From Planosporangium spinosum (GTDB taxonomy: Bacteria > Actinomycetota > Actinomycetes > Mycobacteriales > Micromonosporaceae): 64,000 nt of DNA. The first letter of the stretch is position 1, and every line of letters begins with the position of its first letter. Shown here piece after piece: positions 1 through 8,917 of the stretch. Location of the stretch: assembly GCF_049999945.1 (NCBI RefSeq), contig NZ_JBLYUB010000009.1:124001-188000 (forward strand), given 5' to 3'. The notes beneath the pieces are model-generated. The model searched no databases and had not been told where the DNA came from. It was given only the letters and a program-made list of their open reading frames with translations. Made by a program: the position numbers and the translations under genes.

Positions 1-117
1 GAGTTCGTCGCCGCCGGCCTGTCGTGGCACAAGCGCCCGCGCCGGGTTCACCTGGTCGACGCGCTGCCGCGCAACGCCATGGGCAAGGTGCAGAAGGGAC
101 TGCTCGGCGGAGGCTGA
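1..117 (+). CDS. AMP-dependent acyl-CoA synthetase, C-terminal end (partial)
   Basis: Only the last 38 codons are in the window; the gene begins upstream. The peptide contains DALPRNAMGKVQK, the A10 core motif of the ANL superfamily, whose lysine (Lys29 of the fragment) contacts the adenylate in the acyl-AMP-forming step. The PRNAMGKV variant is typical of malonyl-/methylmalonyl-CoA synthetases (MatB type), which activate malonate to malonyl-CoA in the cytosol. With so little sequence the substrate cannot be assigned. The TGA stop is followed immediately by a strong hairpin, so this gene ends its transcription unit. Confidence 0.8.
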   Translation, partial: EFVAAGLSWHKRPRRVHLVDALPRNAMGKVQKGLLGGG

Positions 118-158
118 CGCCCGCACCCGGCGGCCGAACGGTCCGCCGGGTGCGGGCG
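118..158 (+). terminator. Perfect 16-bp hairpin after acyl-CoA synthetase
   Basis: CGCCCGCACCCGGCGG (118-133) pairs perfectly with 143-158 around a 9-nt loop, directly after the TGA stop. No T-tract follows, which is usual for high-GC actinobacterial terminators. Confidence 0.75.
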
Positions 159-308
159 CGACGCCGCTACCCGGCCCCGTACCCGGCCCCGTTTGTCGGT
201 TCTTCCGCAGCCGGAACGATCGTGCCTGTTCCGCTTGAACGGTGGGTGCCCTGCGCTCACCGTGGACATCGACAGGTTCGTGATCCCCACTCGAGAGCGG
301 AGCGAACG

Positions 309-464
309 ATGTTGGTCTTGGGCGTGATCCTGCTGGTACTCGGCCTGATCTTCAAGATATCGATCTTGTGGACGATCGGCGTCATCCTGCTCGTCGTCGG
401 GGCCGTCCTGTTCATCCTCGGCTCGGTCGGCCGCCCGGTCGGCGGCCGGCGCCATTACTGGTAG
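309..464 (+). CDS. DUF6131-type small membrane protein
   Basis: A 51-residue protein made of two hydrophobic helices (about residues 2-15 and 20-38) and a basic tail ending GRPVGGRRHYW. This matches the small actinobacterial DUF6131 family as I recall it; function is unknown. The ATG at 309 has a GGAG Shine-Dalgarno sequence at 299-302 with good spacing; a longer in-frame reading back to position 24 has no such support and overlaps the upstream gene. It stands alone and is bounded by terminator-like hairpins on both sides. Confidence 0.75.
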   Translation: MLVLGVILLVLGLIFKISILWTIGVILLVVGAVLFILGSVGRPVGGRRHYW

Positions 465-490
465 AGCCGGGCCAGAAAACGGCCGGCTCT
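463..490 (+). terminator. Hairpin at the DUF6131 stop codon
   Basis: AGAGCCGGGCC (from 463) pairs with GGCCGGCTCT (481-490), leaving one bulged G and a short A-rich loop. It begins within the stop codon of the small membrane protein. Confidence 0.55.
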
Positions 491-499
491 CCACCGGCG

Positions 500-559
500 G
501 AGGCCCCGCCGCGGGAGGTGGCCCGACGACACCGTCGGCCCCGCCCGCGGCGGGGCCTC
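500..559. terminator. Second, larger hairpin (16-bp perfect stem)
   Basis: GAGGCCCCGCCGCGGG (500-515) is the exact reverse complement of 544-559. The 28-nt loop carries a smaller inverted repeat (CCGACG...CGTCGG). It isolates the small membrane gene from the malate synthase operon. Confidence 0.6.
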
Positions 560-730
560 TCGTCGTCCCACCGGCACCGGCGCGGGGTACGCCCGGCGCT
601 GCGGACCGACCGCTGGGCGCATCACGACAAACGTCGATCTTCTACTCGGTACCCCGACCGCCTAACGTTCACCGCCAAGCGGGACGCTGTCCCCATGACG
701 GACGAACGTGCCTTCCCCGAGGAGCGTGTG

Positions 731-2314
731 ATGACCACCCCCGCCGGCGTCGAGGTCACCGGGCCCATCCGCGAGCGTTTCGACGAGGTACTGACGCCCG
801 AGGCGCTGGCCTTCCTCGCCGAGCTGCACCGTACCTTCGACGCGCGCCGCCGCGACCTGCTCGCCAGGCGCGCCGACCGGGCGGCCGAGCTCGCTGCCGG
901 TGGCACCCTGGACTTCCTGGCGGAGACCAAGGACGTCCGGGAGGGCGACTGGCGCGTCGCCGACCCGGCACCCGGCCTCGTGGACCGCCGGGTCGAGATC
1001 ACCGGCCCGACCGACGCCAAGATGACGATCAACGCACTGAACTCCGGCGCGAAGGTGTGGCTGGCCGACTTCGAGGACGCCAACACCCCGCTGTGGGAGA
1101 ACGTCGTCTCCGGTCAGCTCAACCTGCGCGACGCGATCGAGCGCACGCTGGAGTTCACCTCCCCGGAAGGCAAGCGGTACGCCCTCTCCGACGGTGAGCT
1201 GGCCACGATCGTGGTCCGCCCGCGCGGCTGGCACCTGACCGAGAAGCACATCCTCGTCGACGGCGAGCGGATGTCGGGCAGCCTGGTCGATTTCGGCCTG
1301 TACTTCTTCCACTGCGCGAAGCGGCAGCTCGACCGCGGCAGCGGGCCGTACTTCTACCTGCCGAAGATGGAAAGCCACCTCGAGGCGCGGCTGTGGAACG
1401 ACGTGTTCGTGTTGGCCCAGGATCGGCTCGGCATCCCGCGCGGCACGATCCGCGCGACGGTGCTCATCGAGACGTACCCGGCGGCGTTCGAGATGGAAGA
1501 GATCCTGTACGAGCTGCGTGAGCACTCGGCGGGCCTCAACGCCGGCCGCTGGGACTACATCTTCAGCGTCATCAAGAAGTTCCGCACCCGCGGCAAGGAT
1601 TTCCTGCTGCCCGACCGCAACGCGGTGACGATGACCGCACCGTTCATGCGGGCCTACACCGAGCTGCTGGTGCGTACCTGCCACAAGCGCGGCGCCCACG
1701 CGATCGGCGGCATGGCGGCGTTCATCCCCAGCCGCCGCGACCCGCAGGTCAACGAGGCCGCCCTGGAGAAGGTACGCGCCGACAAGACCCGGGAGGCGAA
1801 CGACGGCTTCGACGGCTCCTGGGTGGCCCACCCCGACCTGGTGCCGGTCTGCCGGGAGGTCTTCGACTCCGTCCTGGGCGACCGCCCCAACCAGCGGGAC
1901 AGGACCCGCGAGGACGTCTCGGTCACCGCGGCCCAGCTGCTCGACGTCGCCGACACCCCGGGTGAGATGACCGAGGCGGGGCTGCGCAACGCGGTCAGCG
2001 TCGGCATCCAGTACCTGGCGGCGTGGCTGCGCGGCACCGGCGCCGTCGCCATCTTCAACCTGATGGAGGACGCCGCGACCGCCGAGATCTCGCGCTCGCA
2101 GGTGTGGCAGTGGCTGCACAACGACGTGACCCTCGCCGACTCCCGCGCGAAGGTCACCCGCGAGCTGGTCGACCGGATCGCCGACTCCGAGATCGCCGAG
2201 CTCGACGGCGGCCCGGGTGCCTACGCCGACGCGCGGGCGCTGTTCATGGAGGTCGCGGTCGCCGACGACTTCGTCGAGTTCCTCACCCTGCCCGCGTACG
2301 AGCGCATGCCCTGA
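731..2314 (+). CDS. aceB: Malate synthase A
   Basis: Condenses glyoxylate with acetyl-CoA to L-malate and CoA in the cytosol. The 527-residue length fits malate synthase A (about 530). The family signature GLNAGRWDYIFSVIKKF lies near residue 268, and the conserved DFEDANTPLW and IFNLMEDAATAEISRSQ segments are present. The ATG at 731 is chosen because GAGGAG sits at 719-724 with a 6-nt spacer; an upstream ATG (695) has no comparable site. It leads the glcDEF-permease operon, so its glyoxylate probably comes from glycolate oxidation; no isocitrate lyase gene is in the window. Confidence 0.95.
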   Translation: MTTPAGVEVTGPIRERFDEVLTPEALAFLAELHRTFDARRRDLLARRADRAAELAAGGTLDFLAETKDVREGDWRVADPAPGLVDRRVEITGPTDAKMTINALNSGAKVWLADFEDANTPLWENVVSGQLNLRDAIERTLEFTSPEGKRYALSDGELATIVVRPRGWHLTEKHILVDGERMSGSLVDFGLYFFHCAKRQLDRGSGPYFYLPKMESHLEARLWNDVFVLAQDRLGIPRGTIRATVLIETYPAAFEMEEILYELREHSAGLNAGRWDYIFSVIKKFRTRGKDFLLPDRNAVTMTAPFMRAYTELLVRTCHKRGAHAIGGMAAFIPSRRDPQVNEAALEKVRADKTREANDGFDGSWVAHPDLVPVCREVFDSVLGDRPNQRDRTREDVSVTAAQLLDVADTPGEMTEAGLRNAVSVGIQYLAAWLRGTGAVAIFNLMEDAATAEISRSQVWQWLHNDVTLADSRAKVTRELVDRIADSEIAELDGGPGAYADARALFMEVAVADDFVEFLTLPAYERMP

Positions 2315-2384
2315 CGTACGGGCGCACACCCGGACGTACCAACGCACACCCTGACGGCGTACCTTCTCCTGACGGGAGCCGGCC

Positions 2385-3845
2385 ATGAGCGACATCGACG
2401 TCCTCGCCACCGACCTGCGCGCCGTACTGGGCGGCGACCGGGTCGTCAGCGACCGGCAGGAGCTACGCACGTACGAGTGCGACGGGCTGGCCCACTACAA
2501 GGTCATCCCGGCCCTCGTGGTGTTCCCGCACACCGCGGCCGAGTGCGCCGCCGTGGTGAAGGCGTGCGCGGACGCGGACGTGCCATTCGTGGCGCGGGGC
2601 TCGGGTACCGGCCTGTCCGGCGGTGCCCTGCCCCGCGCCGACGGGGTCCTCGTCGTCACCTCGCAGATGCGGCGCATCATCGAGGTCGCGCCGGACGACG
2701 AGCGGGCCGTGGTCGAACCGGGCGTGATCAACCTCCAGGTGACCCGGGCGGCCGCCCCGTACGGGTACTACTACGCGCCCGACCCGTCGAGCCAGCAGAT
2801 CTGCTCCATCGGCGGGAACGTCGCCGAGAACTCCGGCGGGGCGCACTGCCTCAAGTACGGCTTCACCACCAACCACGTCACCGGCGTCGAGATCGTCACC
2901 CCGGACGGCGACCTGGTCGCCCTCGGCGGGCGGGCGCCCGACACCCCCGGCTACGACCTGCTCGGCGCGTTCGTCGGCTCGGAGGGCACACTCGGCATCG
3001 CCACCGAGGTGACCGTACGCCTGGTGCGGCTGCCCGAGGTGGTACGCACGCTGCTGGCCGCCTTCGACTCCACCGACGCGGCGGGCGCGGCCACCTCGGC
3101 CATCATCGGCGCGGGCGTGGTGCCGGCCGCGATCGAGATGATGGACGCGCTCGCCATCGAGGCGGCCGAGGCGGCCGTGCACTGCGACTACCCATCCGGC
3201 GCGGGTGCGGTGCTCATCGTCGAGCTCGACGGCCCGGCCACCGAGGTGGAGGCCCAGTTCGGCCAGGTCGAGCGGCTGTGCCGGGACAGCGGCGCCACCG
3301 AGATCCGCCTCGCCCGCGACGACGCGGAGCGGGCGCTGTTCTGGAAGGGCCGCAAGTCCGCGTTCGCCGCGGTCGGCCGGATCAGCCCCGACTACATCGT
3401 CCAGGACGGCGTCATCCCGCGGACCGCGCTGCCCGACGTGCTGCGCCGGATGACCGAGATCGCGAACGAGCTCGGCGTACGCGTCGCCAACGTGTTCCAC
3501 GCCGGTGACGGCAACCTGCACCCCCTCGTCCTGTTCGACGACGCGGTCCCCGGCGCGGCCGAGCGGGCCGAACAGGCCTCCGGCGCGATCCTCGACCTGT
3601 GCATCGCCCACGGCGGCTCGATCACCGGTGAGCACGGCGTCGGCGTGGACAAGGCCAAGCACATGCCCCGGATGTACTCCGACGACGACCTCGACACGAT
3701 GCAGCTGGTCCGGTGCGCCTTCGACCCGCGCGGGCTGTCCAACCCCGGCAAGGTCTTCCCGACCCCGCGGCTGTGCGGCGAGGTACCGGGGCGCCGCAAG
3801 GGCACGCACCCGTTGCAGGAGGCCGGCGTGGCGGAGGTGTTCTGA
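2385..3845 (+). CDS. glcD: Glycolate oxidase FAD subunit GlcD
   Basis: Flavoprotein subunit (486 aa) of glycolate dehydrogenase, which oxidises glycolate to glyoxylate and also acts on D-lactate in many members. The N-terminal PCMH-type FAD domain shows RGSGTGLSGG (about residue 72) and SIGGNVAENSGG. The C-terminal FAD-oxidase domain shows VFHAGDGNLHP (about residue 371) and HGGSITGEHGVG (about 409). A GGGAG Shine-Dalgarno precedes ATG 2385. Its TGA overlaps the glcE ATG by one base, implying translational coupling. A D-lactate dehydrogenase role is the main alternative. Confidence 0.93.
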   Translation: MSDIDVLATDLRAVLGGDRVVSDRQELRTYECDGLAHYKVIPALVVFPHTAAECAAVVKACADADVPFVARGSGTGLSGGALPRADGVLVVTSQMRRIIEVAPDDERAVVEPGVINLQVTRAAAPYGYYYAPDPSSQQICSIGGNVAENSGGAHCLKYGFTTNHVTGVEIVTPDGDLVALGGRAPDTPGYDLLGAFVGSEGTLGIATEVTVRLVRLPEVVRTLLAAFDSTDAAGAATSAIIGAGVVPAAIEMMDALAIEAAEAAVHCDYPSGAGAVLIVELDGPATEVEAQFGQVERLCRDSGATEIRLARDDAERALFWKGRKSAFAAVGRISPDYIVQDGVIPRTALPDVLRRMTEIANELGVRVANVFHAGDGNLHPLVLFDDAVPGAAERAEQASGAILDLCIAHGGSITGEHGVGVDKAKHMPRMYSDDDLDTMQLVRCAFDPRGLSNPGKVFPTPRLCGEVPGRRKGTHPLQEAGVAEVF

Positions 3846-5083
3846 TGACAGCCCCGTTCGACGCCCCGGTCCCCTTCGAGGGTCTGGTGCCCGCCACCGG
3901 CGCCGACACGATCGCCGGGGTGCCGGCGCGCTGGGTCGCCGCGCCCGCCACGACGCAGGAGGCCGCCGCGATCCTGCGGTCCGCCGCCGCGCACGGCATG
4001 GCCGTGGTGGTGCGCGGTGCCGGTACCCGGCAGGACTGGGCCGCTCCCCCGCGCGCGCTGGACCTGATCGTCGACACCGGCCGGCTGACCGGTGTGGTCG
4101 AGCACGCGGCCGGCGACCTCATCACCGTCGTGCGGGCCGGTACGCCGCTGTCGGCGCTGGCCGAGGTCCTCGCCCCGGCCGGGCAGCAGCTCGCCCTCGA
4201 CGCCCCGATCCAGTCCTCGACGGTCGGCGGGACGGTCGCGCTGAACGTCAGTGGGCCGCGCCGGATGCTCTACGGCACCGTCCGCGACCTGCTCATCGGG
4301 GTGACCGTGGTACGCGGGGACGGCGTGGTGGCCCGCGCCGGCGGCAAGGTCGTCAAGAACGTCGCCGGGTACGACCTGGGCAAGCTGATCACCGGCTCGT
4401 ACGGGACGCTGGGCCTGGTCACCGAGTGCGCCTTCCGGCTGCACCCGCTGCCGGCCGCGACCGCGTACGTGTCCCGGGTCGTGGACGGCGTCGACGAGGC
4501 CGGACGGCTGGTCGCCGCGGTCCGCGGCGCCCAGGTCGTGCCGAGCGCCCTGGAGGTCGACGCCGGCGCGGGCGGCCGGATCGAGGTGTGCGTCCTGGTC
4601 GAGGGCGTACCCGACGGGGTCACCGGGCGCGTGGCGGAGACCCGCCGGCTGCTCGGCGGCGAGGCGACCGTCGCCGGCAGCGCGCCCGCGTGGTGGTCGA
4701 CGTACCCGTGGGGCGTCGGCGACGTCGGGTGCAAGCTCACCGCCGCGCTGTCGGCGGTACCGGCGCTGCTGGCGGCGGCGCGGACGGCCCGGGACAGGTA
4801 CGGCGTGCCGCTGCCGGTGCGCGGCTCGGCCGGTACCGGCGTGCTCTACGCCGGCCTGCCCGGCGACGCCGACCCGGACACCGTCGCCGCCGTGCTCGCC
4901 GACCTGCGGGCCGCCGCCACCCGCGGGCACGGCCACGCCGTCGTCCTCACCGCCCCGGCGGCCGTCCGCGACCGGGTCGACCCGTGGGGCCCGGTACCCG
5001 GCCTGGACCTGATGCGGCGGGTCAAGGCCCAGTTCGACCCCGACGCGCGGTTCGCGCCCGGACGTTTCGTGGGAGGGATCTGA
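3845..5083 (+). CDS. glcE: Glycolate oxidase subunit GlcE
   Basis: Second FAD-binding subunit (412 aa) of the GlcDEF complex. It is shorter than GlcD and keeps the PCMH FAD fold, visible as VVVRGAGTRQDWA near the N-terminus, DAPIQSSTVGGTVALNVSG, and KVVKNVAGYDLGKLITGSYG, a typical GlcE segment. The start at 3845 overlaps the glcD stop as TGATG; a longer in-frame reading begins inside glcD and is discounted. glcF follows after one base. Membrane association is expected through the complex rather than through this subunit. Confidence 0.93.
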   Translation: MTAPFDAPVPFEGLVPATGADTIAGVPARWVAAPATTQEAAAILRSAAAHGMAVVVRGAGTRQDWAAPPRALDLIVDTGRLTGVVEHAAGDLITVVRAGTPLSALAEVLAPAGQQLALDAPIQSSTVGGTVALNVSGPRRMLYGTVRDLLIGVTVVRGDGVVARAGGKVVKNVAGYDLGKLITGSYGTLGLVTECAFRLHPLPAATAYVSRVVDGVDEAGRLVAAVRGAQVVPSALEVDAGAGGRIEVCVLVEGVPDGVTGRVAETRRLLGGEATVAGSAPAWWSTYPWGVGDVGCKLTAALSAVPALLAAARTARDRYGVPLPVRGSAGTGVLYAGLPGDADPDTVAAVLADLRAAATRGHGHAVVLTAPAAVRDRVDPWGPVPGLDLMRRVKAQFDPDARFAPGRFVGGI

Positions 5084-5084
5084 C

Positions 5085-6494
5085 ATGTCCGGCGACCAGG
5101 TACCCCACGCACCTGTCGGCAACGGCCCGGTCTCCGCCCCGACCGGTACCCGGCCGACGGACCCGCCGCGCGACGTGCTGGGCCTGGTCGGCACCACGCC
5201 CGGCGAGCCGGCGTTCGACGACCACCACCCGCCGCGGCTCGACCTCGTCGACGACTGTGTCCACTGTGGCTTCTGCCTGCCCACCTGTCCCACGTACGCC
5301 CTGTGGGGCGAGGAGATGGACTCCCCGCGCGGGCGCATCTACCAGATGAAGCAGGGGCTGGAGGGCGAGCCGCTGACCGCCAGCATGGTCGAGCACTTCG
5401 ACCGGTGCCTGGGCTGCATGGCCTGCGTCACCGCGTGCCCGTCCGGAGTGCGGTACGACCAACTGATCTCCGACACCCGCCAGCAGGTCGAGCGGCGGCA
5501 CCCGCGCCCGCCGCGTGAACGGGCGCTGCGCGCGGCGATCTTCGCACTCTTCCCGTACCCGAAGCGGCTGCGCCTGCTGCGCGGGCCGCTGCGGGCGTAC
5601 CGGGCCAGCGGGGTGGCACGCCTGGTCGAGCGGACCGGCCTGCTGAAGCGGATGCCGACCCTCGACTCGATGCAGGCGCTGGCGCCGCGGCTGTCGCGCC
5701 CCGAGCGGCTCGCCGAGCGGATCCCGGCGCGGGGCGCGAAGCGGGCCGTGGTCGGCATGCTGACCGGCTGCGTGCAGAGCGCGTTCTTCCCCGGCGTCAA
5801 CGCCGCGACCGCCCGCGTCCTCGCCGCCGAGGGCTGCGAGGTCGTCGTCCCGCGGACCCAGGGCTGCTGCGGGGCGCTGAGCGTCCATAACGGACGCGAG
5901 GCCGAGGCGCAGGCGTTCGCGCGGGCGATCATCGACGCGTTCGAGGTCGCCGGGGTCGACCACGTGGTGGTCAACGCGGCCGGGTGCGGGTCGTCGATGA
6001 AGGAGTACGACCGGCTGCTGGCCGACGACCCGGCGTACGCGTCACGCGCGGCGGCGTTCGCCGCCAAGGTCCGCGACCTGTCCGAGATCCTGGTCGAGCT
6101 GGGCCCGGTCGCGCCCCGGCACCCGCTGCCGGTGACGGTCGCCTACCACGACGCCTGCCACCTCGGGCACGCCCAGGGCGTACGTGCCCAGCCGCGCGCG
6201 CTGCTGCGCGGCATCCCCGAGCTGGAGGTACGCGAGATCGCCGACCCGGAGATCTGCTGCGGCTCCGCCGGCATCTGGAACGTCCTCAATCCCGAACCCG
6301 CCCGGCAGCTCGGCGACCGGAAGGCCCGCGCCGTGCTGGACACCGGCGCGCACCTGCTCGTGACGGCGAACCCCGGGTGCCTCATGCAGGTCGCGGCGGC
6401 GGTGCGGCGCCTCGGCGGCACGATCGACCTGGCACACACCGCGCAGGTGCTCGACGCGTCGATCCGCGGCCTGCCGGTCGACGACCTTCGCTAG
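5085..6494 (+). CDS. glcF: Glycolate oxidase iron-sulfur subunit GlcF
   Basis: Electron-transfer subunit (469 aa). Two ferredoxin-type 4Fe-4S clusters are encoded: CVHCGFCLPTCP near residues 58-69 and CLGCMACVTACP near 108-119. Two CCG domains follow (GCVQSAFFPG...TQGCCGALS and AYHDACHLGH...EICCGSAGIW), as in GlcF, LutA and HdrB-like subunits, which pass electrons to quinone. The extended N-terminus is Pro/Gly-rich. It lies one base after glcE and ends the enzyme part of the operon; the permease follows 158 bases later. Confidence 0.93.
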   Translation: MSGDQVPHAPVGNGPVSAPTGTRPTDPPRDVLGLVGTTPGEPAFDDHHPPRLDLVDDCVHCGFCLPTCPTYALWGEEMDSPRGRIYQMKQGLEGEPLTASMVEHFDRCLGCMACVTACPSGVRYDQLISDTRQQVERRHPRPPRERALRAAIFALFPYPKRLRLLRGPLRAYRASGVARLVERTGLLKRMPTLDSMQALAPRLSRPERLAERIPARGAKRAVVGMLTGCVQSAFFPGVNAATARVLAAEGCEVVVPRTQGCCGALSVHNGREAEAQAFARAIIDAFEVAGVDHVVVNAAGCGSSMKEYDRLLADDPAYASRAAAFAAKVRDLSEILVELGPVAPRHPLPVTVAYHDACHLGHAQGVRAQPRALLRGIPELEVREIADPEICCGSAGIWNVLNPEPARQLGDRKARAVLDTGAHLLVTANPGCLMQVAAAVRRLGGTIDLAHTAQVLDASIRGLPVDDLR

Positions 6495-6542
6495 CCCTCG
6501 TTCGGCCGTTCCCCATCCGGTACGGCGCACCTCCCCATAGAG

Positions 6543-6593
6543 CGCTCCACCTCCGGTAACGCCCCCACCCCCGCTCCACCTCCGGCAACGCCC
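6543..6593 (+). repeat. Two 22-bp direct repeats upstream of the permease gene
   Basis: CGCTCCACCTCCGGTAACGCCC at 6543-6564 recurs at 6572-6593 with a single T-to-C change, inside an unusually C-rich, G-poor leader (about 6500-6640). It could be a leader or attenuation element between glcF and the permease; no function can be read from it. Confidence 0.5.
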
Positions 6594-6652
6594 AACCCCC
6601 CGAGGTAACACCGCACCCCCACACCCATCCCCCCAGTGCCGAGGTGATCCCG

Positions 6653-8395
6653 ATGCTCGATCAATACAAGATCATCACTGATCCGATCGCCGACTCGGTG
6701 GGCCTGTCCGCGATCGCCGCCGCCCTGGCCCTGGTGACCCTGTTCATCCTGCTCGGCCTGCTCCGCGTGAAGGCGTGGATCGCCGGGCTGGCCGCCCTCG
6801 CCGTCGCGCTCGTCGTCGCGGTCGTCGGCTACGGCATGCCCGTCGGGCAGGCCCTGCTGTCGGCCAGCGAGGGCGCCACGTTCGGCTTCTTCCCGATCAT
6901 GTGGATCGTGCTCAACGCGATCTGGGTCTACAACCTGACGGTCGCCAGCGGGCACTTCGACGTGCTGCGTCGGTCGTTCGAGCGGGTCAGCCCGGACCTG
7001 CGGATCCAGGCCATCATCATCGCGTTCTGCTTCGGCGCGCTACTGGAGGCGCTCGCCGGTTTCGGTACCCCGGTCGCGATCACGGTCGTCATGCTGATGG
7101 CGCTGGGTTTCCGGCCGATCCACGCCGCGTCGGTCGCGCTGATCGCCAACACCGCGCCGGTTGCGTTCGGCGCCCTCGCCGCCCCGATCACCGCCCTCAC
7201 GAACACCGCCAGTGGCGCCAGTGACCACCCCGGCCTGACCCTGGACACTCTGGGCGCCATGGTGGGCCGCCAGACGCCGGTCCTGGCGGTCGTCGTGCCG
7301 CTGGTCCTGGTCGCCGTCGTCGACGGCCGGCGTGGCGTACGCCAGACCTGGCCGGCCGCGCTCGTCGCCGGCGTGTCGTTCGGGATCGCCCAGTTCGTCG
7401 CGGCCAACTACATCTCGGTACCGCTGACCGACATCGTCGCCTCGCTGGTCTCGGCGGCGGCCGTCGTCGCACTGCTGCGGATGTGGCGGCCGGCGGAGTC
7501 GCCCGACCTGCGCGCCGCACCGGAGAGCGCGGCGGACGGCGGGGAACCGGCCCGTGCCGTCGACGGGGACACGACGGTGCCGGCCACCACCGGGTCCGGC
7601 GCGCCGACGTCCACCCTCGAGGAGGTCGAGGCCCGGCCCCGGGACAGCCGCGCGGACGTCCTGCGTGCGTACGCGCCGTACGCGATCATCATCGTCCTGT
7701 TCTCGATCGCCAACCTCGGCCCGGTCAAGGACACCCTGGCGACGTCACCGTGGACGGTGAAGTTCCGCTGGCCCGGGCTGGACGTGCTCACCGCGGCGGG
7801 CACGCCACAGCCGTCGATGACGTTCACGCTGAACTGGCTGCCGGCGGCGGGCACGTTGATGATCATCGCCGGGGTCCTCGCCGCGCTCGTGCTGAAGGTA
7901 CGGCCGGCGGCGGCGCTCAAGGCGTACGTCAACACGTGGGTGTCGTTGCGGCACGCGATCGTGACCGTCATGGCCGTGCTGGCCCTGGCCTACGTGCTCA
8001 ACCAGTCCGGCCAGACCAGTACCCTCGGCGCGTTCCTCGCCGGTGCCGGCGGGGCCTTCGTGTTCCTGTCGTCGATCCTCGGCTGGATCGGCGTCGCGGT
8101 CACCGGCTCCGACACGTCGGCCAACGCGCTGTTCGGCGCGTTGCAGGTGCAGACGGCCACCCGCGCCGGGCTCGACCCGGTGCTGCTCGCCGCGGCCAAC
8201 TCCTCCGGCGGCGTCATGGGCAAGATGATCAGCCCGCAGAACCTGGCCATCGCGGCGGCGGCGGTCGGCATGGCCGGCCGAGAAGGCGAGATCTTCCGCA
8301 AGGTCGTCGGGTGGAGCCTGGTGCTGCTGCTGTTCATGTGCGTCCTGGTGACACTGCAGAGCACGCCGGTCCTGGACTGGATGGTGGTGAAGTAG
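6653..8395 (+). CDS. L-lactate/glycolate permease (LldP/GlcA family)
   Basis: A polytopic inner-membrane symporter of 580 residues, within the usual LldP length, with about 12-14 hydrophobic segments. LctP hallmarks are LLEALAGFGTPVAITVVM and the C-terminal SDTSANALFGALQ / SSGGVMGKMISPQN blocks. A hydrophilic, Asp/Glu-rich loop of about 50 residues (near residues 280-340) divides the two halves. GAGGTG at 6641-6646 favours ATG 6653 over GTG 6644. Its position behind glcDEF and malate synthase suggests glycolate as the natural substrate, although lactate transport is equally consistent with the family. Confidence 0.9.
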   Translation: MLDQYKIITDPIADSVGLSAIAAALALVTLFILLGLLRVKAWIAGLAALAVALVVAVVGYGMPVGQALLSASEGATFGFFPIMWIVLNAIWVYNLTVASGHFDVLRRSFERVSPDLRIQAIIIAFCFGALLEALAGFGTPVAITVVMLMALGFRPIHAASVALIANTAPVAFGALAAPITALTNTASGASDHPGLTLDTLGAMVGRQTPVLAVVVPLVLVAVVDGRRGVRQTWPAALVAGVSFGIAQFVAANYISVPLTDIVASLVSAAAVVALLRMWRPAESPDLRAAPESAADGGEPARAVDGDTTVPATTGSGAPTSTLEEVEARPRDSRADVLRAYAPYAIIIVLFSIANLGPVKDTLATSPWTVKFRWPGLDVLTAAGTPQPSMTFTLNWLPAAGTLMIIAGVLAALVLKVRPAAALKAYVNTWVSLRHAIVTVMAVLALAYVLNQSGQTSTLGAFLAGAGGAFVFLSSILGWIGVAVTGSDTSANALFGALQVQTATRAGLDPVLLAAANSSGGVMGKMISPQNLAIAAAAVGMAGREGEIFRKVVGWSLVLLLFMCVLVTLQSTPVLDWMVVK

Positions 8396-8414
8396 TCGCC
8401 GTACCGGATGCGGG

Positions 8415-8444
8415 GCGGCGGTCGGGTGGGCACCCGGCCGCCGC
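8415..8444 (+). terminator. Operon terminator after the permease
   Basis: GCGGCGGTCGGGTG (8415-8428) pairs with CACCCGGCCGCCGC (8431-8444) through one G-U pair, forming a 13-14 bp stem 20 nt after the permease stop. Confidence 0.75.
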
Positions 8445-8514
8445 TTAGCTTATGCGGCACCATCGCCGCCCAGCGCGGCGGCTACTGCGCCAACCGCGTC
8501 TACGACCTGCGGCC

Positions 8515-8736
8515 CTAACCCGCCACTGCGTGGTGTGGTGGTCGACCGGTCTCGTACTGGAAACGAGCGGCATGCTGCGCGTCTTCGAGAAAGTTGGCTA
8601 CCGCCTGAGCCCGCTTGTCGTCGCTCACGTAATTCCCCGGGGTTCGGGGTGGGCGAATCCCGTCGGCAAGAAGCCTCAAGGGCATGTTGTGGCACAAGTC
8701 ACAAACTGCCGACCACGGTGACGCGCGGATACGCAT
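8515..8736 (-). CDS. Hypothetical small protein (uncertain)
   Basis: A 73-residue reading frame with credible composition: a CDLCHNMPLRLL segment (C-x2-C), then an acidic/helical part (DDKRAQAVANFLEDAQHAARFQ). Third-position GC is lower than in the neighbours. The ATG directly abuts a GGGGAGG run, so the start is doubtful and the true gene could be shorter. No homologue is recognised. The C-x2-C motif recalls the small Cys-rich proteins at 9.7-10.8 kb. Confidence 0.35.
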   Translation of the reverse strand: MRIRASPWSAVCDLCHNMPLRLLADGIRPPRTPGNYVSDDKRAQAVANFLEDAQHAARFQYETGRPPHHAVAG

Positions 8737-8917
8737 CCTCCCCGCGTCAACACAGCCCTTCCGAAGGGGCTGGCGTGGCCGTGGAGCGATTTACGGCACA
8801 CCCGCGTACCTCCCCCAAACAGATTGACCCACGGTGAAGCAGGGTGGGCCTCTGAGCGTTGTCGCCGTCGCGGACGCGCGGCTCGCCGAGTCGCCGGCCC
8901 GGAAATACCGTGGCCGC

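Noticed and set aside
662..2470. Long open frames antisense to malate synthase
   Set aside because: High GC keeps antisense frames open; they lack motifs, and the sense strand encodes a complete, recognisable enzyme.
6538..6551. AGAGCGCTCCA word upstream of the permease gene as a third AGCGCT operator
   Set aside because: Its flanks are not palindromic beyond GAGCGCTC, no promoter precedes it, and it lies at the edge of a C-rich direct repeat.
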